From Candidatus Curtissbacteria bacterium (lineage in GTDB: Bacteria > Patescibacteriota > Microgenomatia > Curtissbacterales > GWA2-41-24), in NCBI GenBank assembly GCA_016195765.1, contig JACPYZ010000104.1, positions 1-10,439 of the forward strand: a stretch of 10,439 nucleotides of DNA, written 5' to 3'. Position numbers and translations under genes: made by a program. The notes under the pieces are model-generated. The model was given only the letters and a program-made list of their open reading frames with translations, was not told the origin of the DNA and made no database searches. Positions 1-7,424 of this stretch are shown piece by piece; position 1 is the first letter of the stretch, and each line of letters begins with the position of its first letter.

Positions 1-162
1 AGAAAATACTTCCATATTCTTGCCCGTCCCACAGCCAATATCCAAAATTTTGCCACCCTTGAAATATTTTTCAATAAACGCCAGACATAAAAGACGTTTG
101 CCTATATGCCACCAGTGCTTATCTTCCAGTTCGTATAAATCTTGATATAGGTACTTTTGCAT
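1..162 (-). CDS. Class I SAM-dependent methyltransferase, N-terminal fragment (runs off window)
   Basis: This is a partial gene. Its ATG lies at 162-160 and the reading frame continues past base 1, so only 54 codons are visible. The N-terminus contains an acidic/aromatic segment (residues about 10-18, YELEDKHWW) often seen at the start of methyltransferases in candidate-phylum bacteria. Residues 39-51 form a clear motif I of the Rossmann methyltransferase fold (ILDIGCGTGKNME), the glycine-rich loop that binds S-adenosylmethionine. The substrate cannot be told from this fragment. Lying next to a glycan operon, it could methylate a sugar or a lipid carrier, but that is only a guess from context. 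It is transcribed divergently from the flippase operon. There is no Shine-Dalgarno sequence before the ATG, and a -10-like hexamer ends six bases upstream. Confidence 0.85.
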   Translation of the reverse strand, partial: MQKYLYQDLYELEDKHWWHIGKRLLCLAFIEKYFKGGKILDIGCGTGKNMEVFS

Positions 163-168
163 ATAGTA

Positions 169-174
169 ATAATA
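169..174 (-). promoter_or_regulatory. Candidate -10 element for the methyltransferase gene
   Basis: On the minus strand the hexamer TATTAT (5 of 6 matches to TATAAT) is followed by six bases (TACTAT) and then the ATG at 162. Transcription would start at or beside the A of the start codon, giving a leaderless mRNA. The -35 region is weak; the best match is AATACA with an 18-base spacer. The surrounding DNA is very AT-rich, so a chance match is possible. Confidence 0.35.
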
Positions 175-239
175 GTATCAAAATAAAAAATGTGTATTAG
201 GCAAAGGTGAAATTGTATACTTTTAAAGGTACTTAAATT

Positions 240-245
240 TATAAT
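240..245 (+). promoter_or_regulatory. Candidate -10 element for the six-gene glycan operon
   Basis: A perfect TATAAT sits 27 bases before the flippase ATG, in the divergent spacer. No good -35 hexamer is found at 16-18 bases; a partial match, TTGTAT at 213-218, is too far away (21-base spacer). If used, the 5' leader would be about 20 bases long and would contain no Shine-Dalgarno sequence. It is the only promoter-like signal seen ahead of the plus-strand operon. Confidence 0.4.
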
Positions 246-254
246 CACGATCGC

Positions 255-267
255 AACAAACTTTGTT
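255..267 (+). repeat. Short palindrome in the presumed leader of the flippase gene
   Basis: AACAAA and TTTGTT flank a single central C, making a perfect 13-bp dyad between the candidate -10 element and the ATG at 273. It could be an operator half-site pair, but it is short and AT-rich and may be chance. As an RNA hairpin it would be weak (five pairs with a three-base loop). Confidence 0.25.
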
Positions 268-272
268 TTTTA

Positions 273-1529
273 ATGAAAATCTTCAAAAAAGATTACGTTC
301 AAGCACTTTTTACAAAACCGGGTAGCCGGAATACCCTTATTGTTCTAGGTGGCACAATCATAAACTCTTTAATTGGCGGTCTTTTTTTCGTTCTTGCTCC
401 CAGATTTATTGGTCCAGAGAAATATGGACTTTTCGCTGTTGTTTCTTCAACTGGTGTCCTTATTGCTTCGGTTGCTAACTTGGGTATCGATTCTGGAATT
501 TTGAACTTTGCATCGAAAAATGACAGCGTTGCAAATCGAGTATTAAAACTTGCCCTAGAATCTTACATTGTAATTGGACTTATTACTTTTCTTGCGGGTT
601 TCGTTCTGGCAAAACCCCTTGCCCAATTCTTAGGTACAGCAAGTCTTGCACCTCTAATTCAAGTTGCTTTTTCGCTGGTCATTGTTTTTCTTCTCACAGA
701 TTTTTTTGTCGCTGTACTTCAAGCACGTGAACAATTCGCCAAAGCTTTCATGACTTCAATCTCTTCAAACACCATAAGACTTATTATTCTTCTATTCGGT
801 GCATACTTTTTTATAATCGATCTACCTTTTCTGACTTATTTGTTCTTCTTGGTGCCAATTGTGTCTGTTATTGTGGGAAAGATATTTACACCGACTAATT
901 TTTTATCGGCAAAAGATCATCGCAAAGAATTTAGAAACTTTTTCGGATTCAATTTTTGGATTGCTGCGTCTTTTGCAGTTTCCGCATTTCCTGTCGACAA
1001 TTACATGTTACTCAAAATGGCAGGACCAATTGCAACTGGCCTATACGCTGCCCCTTTTAAACTTTTAAGTATCGTTGACCAGCTAGCTGGAAATTACAGT
1101 CGGGTTTTAGCCCCCAAAATTAGTCAACTTGATTCCAGAGAAAAAACAATGAAGTTTATCCAGTCTACTCTGCCAATCGCCCTTCCAGTTGCGCTTATCT
1201 TTTTCGTTATGACTTTTTTAGGGAGTCCAATTGTGAAGCTCATTTTAGGAACAAGTTACGAGCAGTCAACTCTGGTTTTTAGCCTAGTGTCTCTTGCCAG
1301 CTTGTTTACATTTTTAACCGCAATTCCCGTGAGCATTACAATCTATCACTTCAATGCTGCAAAAGTGGCATTTGTAATAACTTTAATTTCAATGGCGATA
1401 TGGATTGCTCTCAATTTTCTTTTGATACCAACCTACCAACAATATGGAGCCGCAGTTGCCTATCTGTTAACGGAAATACTCATTCTATTGTTTCATTCAA
1501 GCTATATTTTTTATAAGATTCGCAAATAA
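273..1529 (+). CDS. Polysaccharide/lipid-linked oligosaccharide flippase (Wzx-like, MOP superfamily)
   Basis: This 418-residue integral membrane protein consists of hydrophobic segments over nearly its whole length, probably about 12 helices, and lacks an obvious soluble domain. The first helix region (about 22-45) runs into an RFIGPEKYGLF segment (about 44-54), the typical signature of the polysaccharide biosynthesis/Wzx family, where a helix 1-2 loop reads roughly R.LGP..YG. The family moves undecaprenyl-linked sugars from the inner to the outer face of the cytoplasmic membrane. It opens a run of glycosyltransferase genes, which fits export of the glycan they build. An in-frame stop at 234-236 and no other start codon support the ATG at 273. 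Its TAA overlaps the next ATG by one base (TAATG), so translational coupling is likely. The substrate cannot be predicted. Confidence 0.88.
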   Translation: MKIFKKDYVQALFTKPGSRNTLIVLGGTIINSLIGGLFFVLAPRFIGPEKYGLFAVVSSTGVLIASVANLGIDSGILNFASKNDSVANRVLKLALESYIVIGLITFLAGFVLAKPLAQFLGTASLAPLIQVAFSLVIVFLLTDFFVAVLQAREQFAKAFMTSISSNTIRLIILLFGAYFFIIDLPFLTYLFFLVPIVSVIVGKIFTPTNFLSAKDHRKEFRNFFGFNFWIAASFAVSAFPVDNYMLLKMAGPIATGLYAAPFKLLSIVDQLAGNYSRVLAPKISQLDSREKTMKFIQSTLPIALPVALIFFVMTFLGSPIVKLILGTSYEQSTLVFSLVSLASLFTFLTAIPVSITIYHFNAAKVAFVITLISMAIWIALNFLLIPTYQQYGAAVAYLLTEILILLFHSSYIFYKIRK

Positions 1530-2257
1530 TGAATAAAATTAAGTTGTCAGTTGTTGTTCCATGCTACAACGAGCATCGTCGCTTTGCAGAAGGTTTGAGC
1601 CATTACTATTCATTTTTAAAAAAACAAAATTACAGTTGGGAGCTAATTTTTGTAAATGACGGTTCAAGTGATGACACATCAGAGCTGATCCGTGCCGCCC
1701 AGAAAAAAAACCCCAATATAAAAATTGTAGACTATCGTAACAACCGTGGGAAAGGCTACGCAATTTCCCAAGGTATTAAAAAGGCTCAAGGTCAATATAT
1801 TCTTTTTACCGATCTCGATCATTCTGTCGACATCAAAACCATAAATGAGTTCTTTAAGTACTTTGAAAACGGCGACCAGGTCGTCATCGGCTCGAGAAGA
1901 GTAAAGGGTGCAAAGTTGGCGGTGCGCCAAAAACCTTTTAGAGAATTTCTCGGGAGGGGATTCACACTTTTAGTAAATATCTTGATTATGTCAGGCATAA
2001 AAGATTGCACCTGTGGTTTTAAAGCCTTCGAAAATAAAGCGGCTAAAGAAATTTTTAACAAGGTTTCAATTTTTGATTGGGCATTCGATGCGGAAATAAT
2101 TTTTATTTGCAAAAAGAAAGGTATTCATTTTGCCCAAGCCCCTGTTACATGGAAGGATGCTAGCGGTTCAAAAGTGAGATTGAAAAAGGATGTGATCTAT
2201 TCCTTTTTAGGTTTGTTGAAAATAAGACTTAACGATCTAAAAGGCCGTTACCGCTAA
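1529..2257 (+). CDS. GT2 glycosyltransferase, dolichyl/polyprenyl-phosphate sugar synthase-like (ALG5/GtrB type)
   Basis: This 242-residue GT-A-fold enzyme shows the family 2 pattern throughout. SVVVPCYNE (7-15) is the first strand. NDGSSDDT (43-50) contacts the nucleotide. DLD (95-97) is the metal-binding DxD. GSRR lies at 121-124, LGRGF at 141-145, CGFK at 162-165 and WAFDAEI at 184-190. The last four elements are characteristic of enzymes that transfer a sugar from a nucleotide donor to a polyprenyl phosphate (ALG5, DPM1, GtrB). It lacks the C-terminal membrane helices of GtrB and the N-terminal helix of eukaryotic ALG5, so it is probably a peripheral membrane enzyme. The likely product is a polyprenyl-phosphate hexose that could feed the two membrane glycosyltransferases encoded just downstream. 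The donor sugar is not readable from the sequence. The ATG shares one base with the previous stop, and no Shine-Dalgarno sequence is visible. Confidence 0.88.
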   Translation: MNKIKLSVVVPCYNEHRRFAEGLSHYYSFLKKQNYSWELIFVNDGSSDDTSELIRAAQKKNPNIKIVDYRNNRGKGYAISQGIKKAQGQYILFTDLDHSVDIKTINEFFKYFENGDQVVIGSRRVKGAKLAVRQKPFREFLGRGFTLLVNILIMSGIKDCTCGFKAFENKAAKEIFNKVSIFDWAFDAEIIFICKKKGIHFAQAPVTWKDASGSKVRLKKDVIYSFLGLLKIRLNDLKGRYR

Positions 2258-3613
2258 ATGTTATTGCTACTATTATTACTTCACGGATTACTTTTAACAT
2301 TTACCAAATTTACGCTCTGGCCAGAAATGGTTGTTTACCCTTATTTAGTAAATCACGGATATGAACTTTACAAAGACCTTATAAATCCATATCCGCCATA
2401 TCTAACACTCGCACTTGCCGCTTTTACAAGAGTATGGGGCTACAACCCGGTAAGCTTTAGAATCTTAACGCTTGCAGTTGCATTTTTTATTGATCTTCTT
2501 ATTTTCGCCCTTTCCAAAAAAATATATAAAAACAATAAAAAAGCCCTCTTAAACACATTTATATTTGTAATTATTTCAATACCTTTGGGAATCAATGGCT
2601 TATGGTTTGAACTAATCCAAACACCTTTTATTTTGCTATCGGTGTATTTTTTATTATTTCAAAAACAAAAAAAGAGTTTTTTAATTTCATCAATTTTACT
2701 TGCCGTGGCAATTGGTATTAAGCAGCAGGCGGTTTGGCTAGTACCATTATTTTTACTATTCAAGTTAAAAAGACCACTTTTGACAACTGCCAATATTAAA
2801 TCTGCAACAACACTTCTTTTGCCCATATTCATTCTTTATGCGGCAACTTTAGTATTGGTTTCTGCAATTTCGGACCCTCAAAGTTTTTATAGATGGACAA
2901 TCATCTTGCCTTTTTTTAAAGCATCATCTATGCCGGGCTATGTCCTGCTGCCCTCAGCTAGGCAGTTACTAACAGTTGCCTCAATTCTTCTTTTTGTCTT
3001 GCCATTCAATCAACACGCCGCGGGCAACATCAAAAAGTTAAATTTAGTGGCCATTTATTTAATAGTATTTGCATATCCCAGGTTTGATTACTTTCACTTA
3101 GTGCCCGCAACGGCTCTCTTCTGCTTAACATTTTCAGCCATCCACTTCAAAAACAAAAAATTGCCACTTGTAGCAGCTATTCTTTTGCTACCTTTTATAG
3201 CTTTCAGCTTTAGATACTTTCAAGGTAATACAGGTTTTAGTACACGCTTTTTTGAAAACGATATACGAGATGCTTCAAAAAATCTTTCACTCTTCACCCG
3301 AACCGGTGATAAGGTATATATCCAAAATGGACCGGACCAGCTGCTTGCTCTAAGTGGCCTTTTGCCGCCAAAACCTTGGGCGGACGAATTTCCCTGGTAT
3401 TTGCAGTTTGACCAAACACAACAAAAAGTGGTCGATGCAATTAAGCTTGAAAAACCGAAATATGTTATTTATGAACCATATCAAGAAGGACCAGTCTATT
3501 CTCTGGGCTCTTACAAACCTGAACTAATATTCAACTATATAAATCAAAATTACGAACCCTATTCTAAAATATCAAATAGTTTATGGCTAAAGAAATTAAG
3601 AACCTCATACTAA
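2258..3613 (+). CDS. Multi-pass membrane protein, GT-C-type glycosyltransferase (GT39/DUF2029-like)
   Basis: A 451-residue protein beginning with seven consecutive leucines (2-8) inside the first helix. It is followed by an extracytoplasmic loop WPEMVVYPYLV..GYELYKDLINPYPP (21-47). That loop matches the pattern of GT-C enzymes such as the GT39/ArnT group, where DE, then Y..A, then G..LYRD and PP occur in order. Here the acidic pair is PE, so Glu23 and Asp40 are the candidate catalytic acids. Around ten further hydrophobic segments follow to about residue 325, then a soluble, probably extracytoplasmic C-terminal part (about 330-451). Enzymes of this class transfer sugars from polyprenyl-phosphate donors outside the membrane, which suits the synthase-like GT2 immediately upstream. 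The start follows the upstream TAA directly, and the 3' end overlaps the next gene by 31 bases. The acceptor is unknown. Confidence 0.75.
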   Translation: MLLLLLLLHGLLLTFTKFTLWPEMVVYPYLVNHGYELYKDLINPYPPYLTLALAAFTRVWGYNPVSFRILTLAVAFFIDLLIFALSKKIYKNNKKALLNTFIFVIISIPLGINGLWFELIQTPFILLSVYFLLFQKQKKSFLISSILLAVAIGIKQQAVWLVPLFLLFKLKRPLLTTANIKSATTLLLPIFILYAATLVLVSAISDPQSFYRWTIILPFFKASSMPGYVLLPSARQLLTVASILLFVLPFNQHAAGNIKKLNLVAIYLIVFAYPRFDYFHLVPATALFCLTFSAIHFKNKKLPLVAAILLLPFIAFSFRYFQGNTGFSTRFFENDIRDASKNLSLFTRTGDKVYIQNGPDQLLALSGLLPPKPWADEFPWYLQFDQTQQKVVDAIKLEKPKYVIYEPYQEGPVYSLGSYKPELIFNYINQNYEPYSKISNSLWLKKLRTSY

Positions 3614-5520
3614 AGTATAAATTCGAAGCAATACTTTTTACTCTTGTTTTGTTTTTCTTTTCGCCTGTTCTGATTGCTCCCAGCTATTTTTCCGACAAAG
3701 ATAATGACCTAGGTAGAAATTACATTCCAATCATTCATTTTTACAGACAATCGCTTCTAGAGTACAAGCAATTGCCTTTGTGGAGATCCGAGCAGATGAT
3801 GGGTGAGCCGACTGCTGCAAATCCTCTATATCAATATTTATATCCAGGGAATTTAATCTTTCTTCCTTTTGCCGAAAATTACGGTGCGCTTTTTTTCTAC
3901 ATAATTCATTTCCTAGTCGCCGCTTTCGGCACCTACTATTTTTGTAAGGCCAAAGCGTTATCCAAACAAAGCTCACTGGCAGCCGCCATATTTTATGCAC
4001 TATCGATTAAGATGGTGCTGCACACAGCAGCAGGTCATCTCACAATGGTTGCTGCTTTTTCTTACTTTCCGATCGTTGTACTTGGAGTATCACAACTTAT
4101 TAAAAAACTTAACTTTAAATGGCTGGTCATAACGGCCGTGAGTATGTGGTTCATGTACATAAATTACCCAACAGTTTTTTACTACTCGTTTATATTTGTT
4201 GCAATCTACATCTTTTATTACTTGTTAAAAAGCAAAAATAAAACGAACGTAATTAAAAAATTCAGTTTAACTTTTTTTGTGCTTTTTATAGTCTGGCTAG
4301 GATTAAGTGCCATCTCCATTATTCCTCAGTTGGAATTTGCTCCGCTTTCCACTAGATCTGATCTGCAAATTACAGACATCGCGATACCACTTTGGAACAT
4401 GAAAAAGTTCTTTCTAAGCTTGTTTTTGCCTTATGCAATTTTTAATTCTCTCGACCACGAATCACTGCTTTATTTAGGTCTTATACCAACGCTTTTAAGC
4501 GCTTTTATTTTCACCAAGCTAACAAAGTTACAAAAATCATTCCTTATAGTTGTTGGGTTTCTAACAATTATTATTGTGTTAAATCGATCTACACCAATTT
4601 TTCCATTTGTTTACAAATATCTGCCACTGCTGAATTACTCAAGAGTCACAACAAGAATGTGGTTTGCGGTAGCTTTTATTGCGGCAGTTCTTTCGGCCTA
4701 TGCGTTTGATCGATTCAAAAAACCGCAACTTACCTTAATTCTTCTTTTAATATATTTAGCGGAAGTGACAAGTATTTTTTACGGAAAAACTGCGGCAATT
4801 GGCAATTTAAATTTTTCAAACGAAAAAATTTATAGCTTCTTATCAAATGATAAGGAACTCAACAGAGTCTACTGCACAACTTATTGCTTTAATCCTCAAT
4901 TACTTTTTTTAAACAAAATTCAAATTTTAAATGGCGAAAACCCCATTCAACAAAAAACATTTGTTAACTTTTTAGAAACAGCTGGGGGCTACAAGCAGAC
5001 ACAATTTGCAGTTATCTTTCCGCCTTATCAATTGTGGCAGGTAGAAAATAAACCCTTGCCAAGCCCCGACATTTTAGGAATGGCGAACGTTAAGTTTGTT
5101 GTATCTGCTTACCAAATTAACGAACCGGAATTAAAATTTATAGAAAAAGTGAGCGATTTATTTGTTTATCAAAATGCTAAGTTTCAAAAAAGAGCATTTT
5201 TCTTAGAAAACGACTCCCCAGTTGAAATAACCAAGGCAACACCTAATGAAATTAAATTGAAGTTTGCGCCAGCTGCTTATAAAAGAGATATTGTATATTC
5301 AGAAAATTATTACCCAGGCTGGCGAGTTACCAACAACAACCTCAAACAGCCAATAGAATCTTATAAAGGAGTTTTTAGAAAGTTTTCTGTTGCCGCAAAC
5401 ACTCGGGAAGCAACTATTAAATTTGAATCGAAATCATATGCTTTGGGTAAAACCATAACACTTGCTACAATTTCACTATTAATCTTGTTCTATTTTAGAA
5501 AGCGAATTGGGAAAAAATGA
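3583..5520 (+). CDS. YfhO-family membrane protein, probable GT-C glycosyltransferase
   Basis: This is a 645-residue multi-pass protein. It has an N-terminal helix (about 14-32) and then an outer loop with SDKDND (37-42), which provides candidate catalytic acids. The segment LPLWRSEQMMGEP..ANP.YQYLYPGN (64-90) is the hallmark of YfhO-like proteins. About a dozen helices follow to near residue 410, then a large soluble domain ending in YYPGWRV (576-582), and a last helix (about 617-638) with a basic tail RKRIGKK. YfhO proteins are linked to glycosylation of surface polymers such as lipoteichoic acid in Firmicutes; the acceptor here is unknown. The ATG overlaps the upstream gene by 31 bases, unlike the 1-4 base junctions elsewhere. 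The next possible start (TTG at 3649) would destroy the first helix, so the ATG is preferred. The stop overlaps the next ATG (ATGA). Confidence 0.82.
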   Translation: MAKEIKNLILKYKFEAILFTLVLFFFSPVLIAPSYFSDKDNDLGRNYIPIIHFYRQSLLEYKQLPLWRSEQMMGEPTAANPLYQYLYPGNLIFLPFAENYGALFFYIIHFLVAAFGTYYFCKAKALSKQSSLAAAIFYALSIKMVLHTAAGHLTMVAAFSYFPIVVLGVSQLIKKLNFKWLVITAVSMWFMYINYPTVFYYSFIFVAIYIFYYLLKSKNKTNVIKKFSLTFFVLFIVWLGLSAISIIPQLEFAPLSTRSDLQITDIAIPLWNMKKFFLSLFLPYAIFNSLDHESLLYLGLIPTLLSAFIFTKLTKLQKSFLIVVGFLTIIIVLNRSTPIFPFVYKYLPLLNYSRVTTRMWFAVAFIAAVLSAYAFDRFKKPQLTLILLLIYLAEVTSIFYGKTAAIGNLNFSNEKIYSFLSNDKELNRVYCTTYCFNPQLLFLNKIQILNGENPIQQKTFVNFLETAGGYKQTQFAVIFPPYQLWQVENKPLPSPDILGMANVKFVVSAYQINEPELKFIEKVSDLFVYQNAKFQKRAFFLENDSPVEITKATPNEIKLKFAPAAYKRDIVYSENYYPGWRVTNNNLKQPIESYKGVFRKFSVAANTREATIKFESKSYALGKTITLATISLLILFYFRKRIGKK

Positions 5521-6584
5521 AAAAAATAGCACTCTTTAGTTTTTATTCAGGAGTTGTCGATCGCGGAGTTGAAACTTTTGCTTATGAAATTAGCAAGAGG
5601 CTGGCACTAAATAATCACGTCACCATAATTTGCGCAGGCAAAATACCACCACAAAAATATAAAGTTAAAACAATCAAAACCTGGGCCAACCAACCAAAAT
5701 CTTCAAAAGGAATAACAGGCAAATTTTACCTAGATCTTCAATCCATAAAAATTGCCATCTTCACAATAAGAGCCCTAAGGTATTTGAGCCGCGAAAAATA
5801 TGACATTGTCATCCCTTTGAACGGAGGCTGGCAAGTAGTCATTCTAAAAGTCTTTTCCAAACTCTTAAAATATAAAATGCTAGTTTCTGGCCATGCCGGC
5901 ATCGGCACAGACGATGCTTGGAATCTTCTTTGGCGGCCAGATGTATTTGTGGCACTCACAACTGCTCAAGCTTCTTGGGCCAAAAGACTAACTCACGAGG
6001 TAAAACTTGAAAAGATTCCAAACGGGGTTGATCTTCATCGTTTTAACCCGAAAATAAAACCAGAAAGCATTCCACTTCCCAAACCAATTGTTGTCTGTGC
6101 CTCGGCATTGGTTCCCTATAAAAAAGTAGATCTGACAATAAGAGCGGTAGCAAAAGCAGGAAATCTTAGCCTACTTATATTGGGAGACGGAGAGTTAAAA
6201 GGATCAATCGATAGTTTAGGAAAAAGGTTGTTGGGAAAAAGATATTTAAGACTTACTGTTCCTTATTCCAAAATAAGCGGCTACTATAAAGGTGCGGACG
6301 TGTTTACCCTTGCTTCTCAAACAGAAGCTTTTGGTATTTCATATGTAGAAGCAATGGCCTGCAATCTCCCGGTTGTAACAACCAAAGATACGTCAAGAGC
6401 AGAAATTGTCGGAGAAGCCGGTATTCTTGTGAGTACTACAAATCTAAATCGGTATAGCAAGGCTTTGAAATTTGCAGTCAAAAAAGATTTTAAAAATAAG
6501 CCCTATGCACAATCTCTGAAATTTAGTTGGAATAATGTCGGAGATGCTTACGAGAATCTTATAAATAGCTTAAGTCAAAAATGA
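5517..6584 (+). CDS. GT4 family glycosyltransferase (GT-B fold)
   Basis: A 355-residue soluble enzyme with the two Rossmann-like halves of GT-B glycosyltransferases. The N-terminal half starts with a strand and an acceptor-side loop DRGVETFAYEISKRL (15-29). The C-terminal half begins near residue 188 and contains PYKKVDLTI (200-208), whose lysines match the basic residues that hold the donor diphosphate. It then carries LILGDGEL and the EX7E motif EAFGISYVE with Glu270 and Glu278, the standard donor-binding glutamates of retaining GT4 enzymes. It probably adds a sugar from a nucleotide donor to a lipid-linked glycan at the cytoplasmic face. Donor and acceptor are not predictable. It is coupled at both ends by ATGA overlaps. 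No strong Shine-Dalgarno sequence is present; only GGGA lies six bases before the ATG. Confidence 0.9.
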   Translation: MKKIALFSFYSGVVDRGVETFAYEISKRLALNNHVTIICAGKIPPQKYKVKTIKTWANQPKSSKGITGKFYLDLQSIKIAIFTIRALRYLSREKYDIVIPLNGGWQVVILKVFSKLLKYKMLVSGHAGIGTDDAWNLLWRPDVFVALTTAQASWAKRLTHEVKLEKIPNGVDLHRFNPKIKPESIPLPKPIVVCASALVPYKKVDLTIRAVAKAGNLSLLILGDGELKGSIDSLGKRLLGKRYLRLTVPYSKISGYYKGADVFTLASQTEAFGISYVEAMACNLPVVTTKDTSRAEIVGEAGILVSTTNLNRYSKALKFAVKKDFKNKPYAQSLKFSWNNVGDAYENLINSLSQK

Positions 6585-7423
6585 AGACAAACCCACTAGT
6601 TTCAATAATTATCCCAGTCTACAACGAAGAAAAAGTTATAACCGGTTGTCTAGAGTCGCTTGCTGGGCAAAATTATAAAAACACAGAGACAATAATAGTT
6701 GACGATGGGTCAAGCGATAAAACCTTAAACCTAGTCAGACAATTCAAAGTTCAAGTTCTTGAGCAAAAGCATCTTGGTCCCGGTGTTGCTAGAAATTTAG
6801 GCGCAACCAAAGCTAAAGGTGAAATTCTTGTTTTTGTTGATGCCGATATGACCTTTGATCGTGATTTTGTGACAGATTTAACTGCTCCAATTGTGAAGGG
6901 GGAGACAATAGGCACATTTTCAAAAAACGAAATGGTTCAAAATAGTGATAACCCCATCTCAATTTGCTGGAACGTTAATAGAAATCTTCCCAAAGACAGA
7001 ATGGTAAGCCCAAACAGTCCAAACCATGCCCAAGTTTATCGAGCAATACTTAAAGATAAATTTGAATCAGTAGGGGGTTTTGATACAGATGGACAATACA
7101 TTGATGATTGGTCACTTTCTCGAAAATTAAAAACTCAGTCAACCATGGCAAATGGCGCAAAATACTTCCATACAAACCCAAGCACCTTTGATGAAGTTTG
7201 GAAGCAAGCAAGGTGGATTGGAAAAAACGATTTTATTTCTGGTAGTCTCAAAAAGAGAATCGTTTCCCTTGTTCGCTACTGCTTTCCTGTGTCTATCCTG
7301 ATTGGTGTCGTAAAATCAATTAAATATCAAAAACCGCTGTTTATTATTTTCAAGATTTACTACGATTTTGCAACGACAGTCTCTATTTTGGAATCGTCTT
7401 TTTCCAAAAACAAATCAAAGTGA
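6581..7423 (+). CDS. GT2 family glycosyltransferase with C-terminal membrane segments
   Basis: A 280-residue enzyme whose first 180 residues form a GT-A domain. VSIIIPVYNEE lies at 7-17, DDGSSDKT at 41-48, and DAD (87-89) is the metal-binding DxD. GPGVARNLGA (66-75) is a common GT2 motif, and a GGFD...IDDW stretch (Asp175-Asp176) provides the probable catalytic acid. The C-terminal 55 residues contain two hydrophobic segments (about 234-249 and 253-272), suggesting attachment to the membrane. It likely adds one sugar to the lipid-linked glycan. It is the last gene of the plus operon, joined to the GT4 by ATGA, and its TGA is one base away from the stop codon of the convergent rmlD. Its sugar specificity is not predictable. 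Confidence 0.88.
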   Translation: MKTNPLVSIIIPVYNEEKVITGCLESLAGQNYKNTETIIVDDGSSDKTLNLVRQFKVQVLEQKHLGPGVARNLGATKAKGEILVFVDADMTFDRDFVTDLTAPIVKGETIGTFSKNEMVQNSDNPISICWNVNRNLPKDRMVSPNSPNHAQVYRAILKDKFESVGGFDTDGQYIDDWSLSRKLKTQSTMANGAKYFHTNPSTFDEVWKQARWIGKNDFISGSLKKRIVSLVRYCFPVSILIGVVKSIKYQKPLFIIFKIYYDFATTVSILESSFSKNKSK

Positions 7424-7424
7424 G

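Noticed and set aside
213..218. TTGTAT as the -35 box of the flippase operon promoter
   Set aside because: It matches only three of six bases and is 21 bases from the TATAAT, too far for a normal sigma-70 spacer.
1539..2112. Open frames on the minus strand opposite the polyprenyl-phosphate sugar synthase-like GT2
   Set aside because: The plus-strand frame carries every expected catalytic motif; the minus frames show none and have no start signals.
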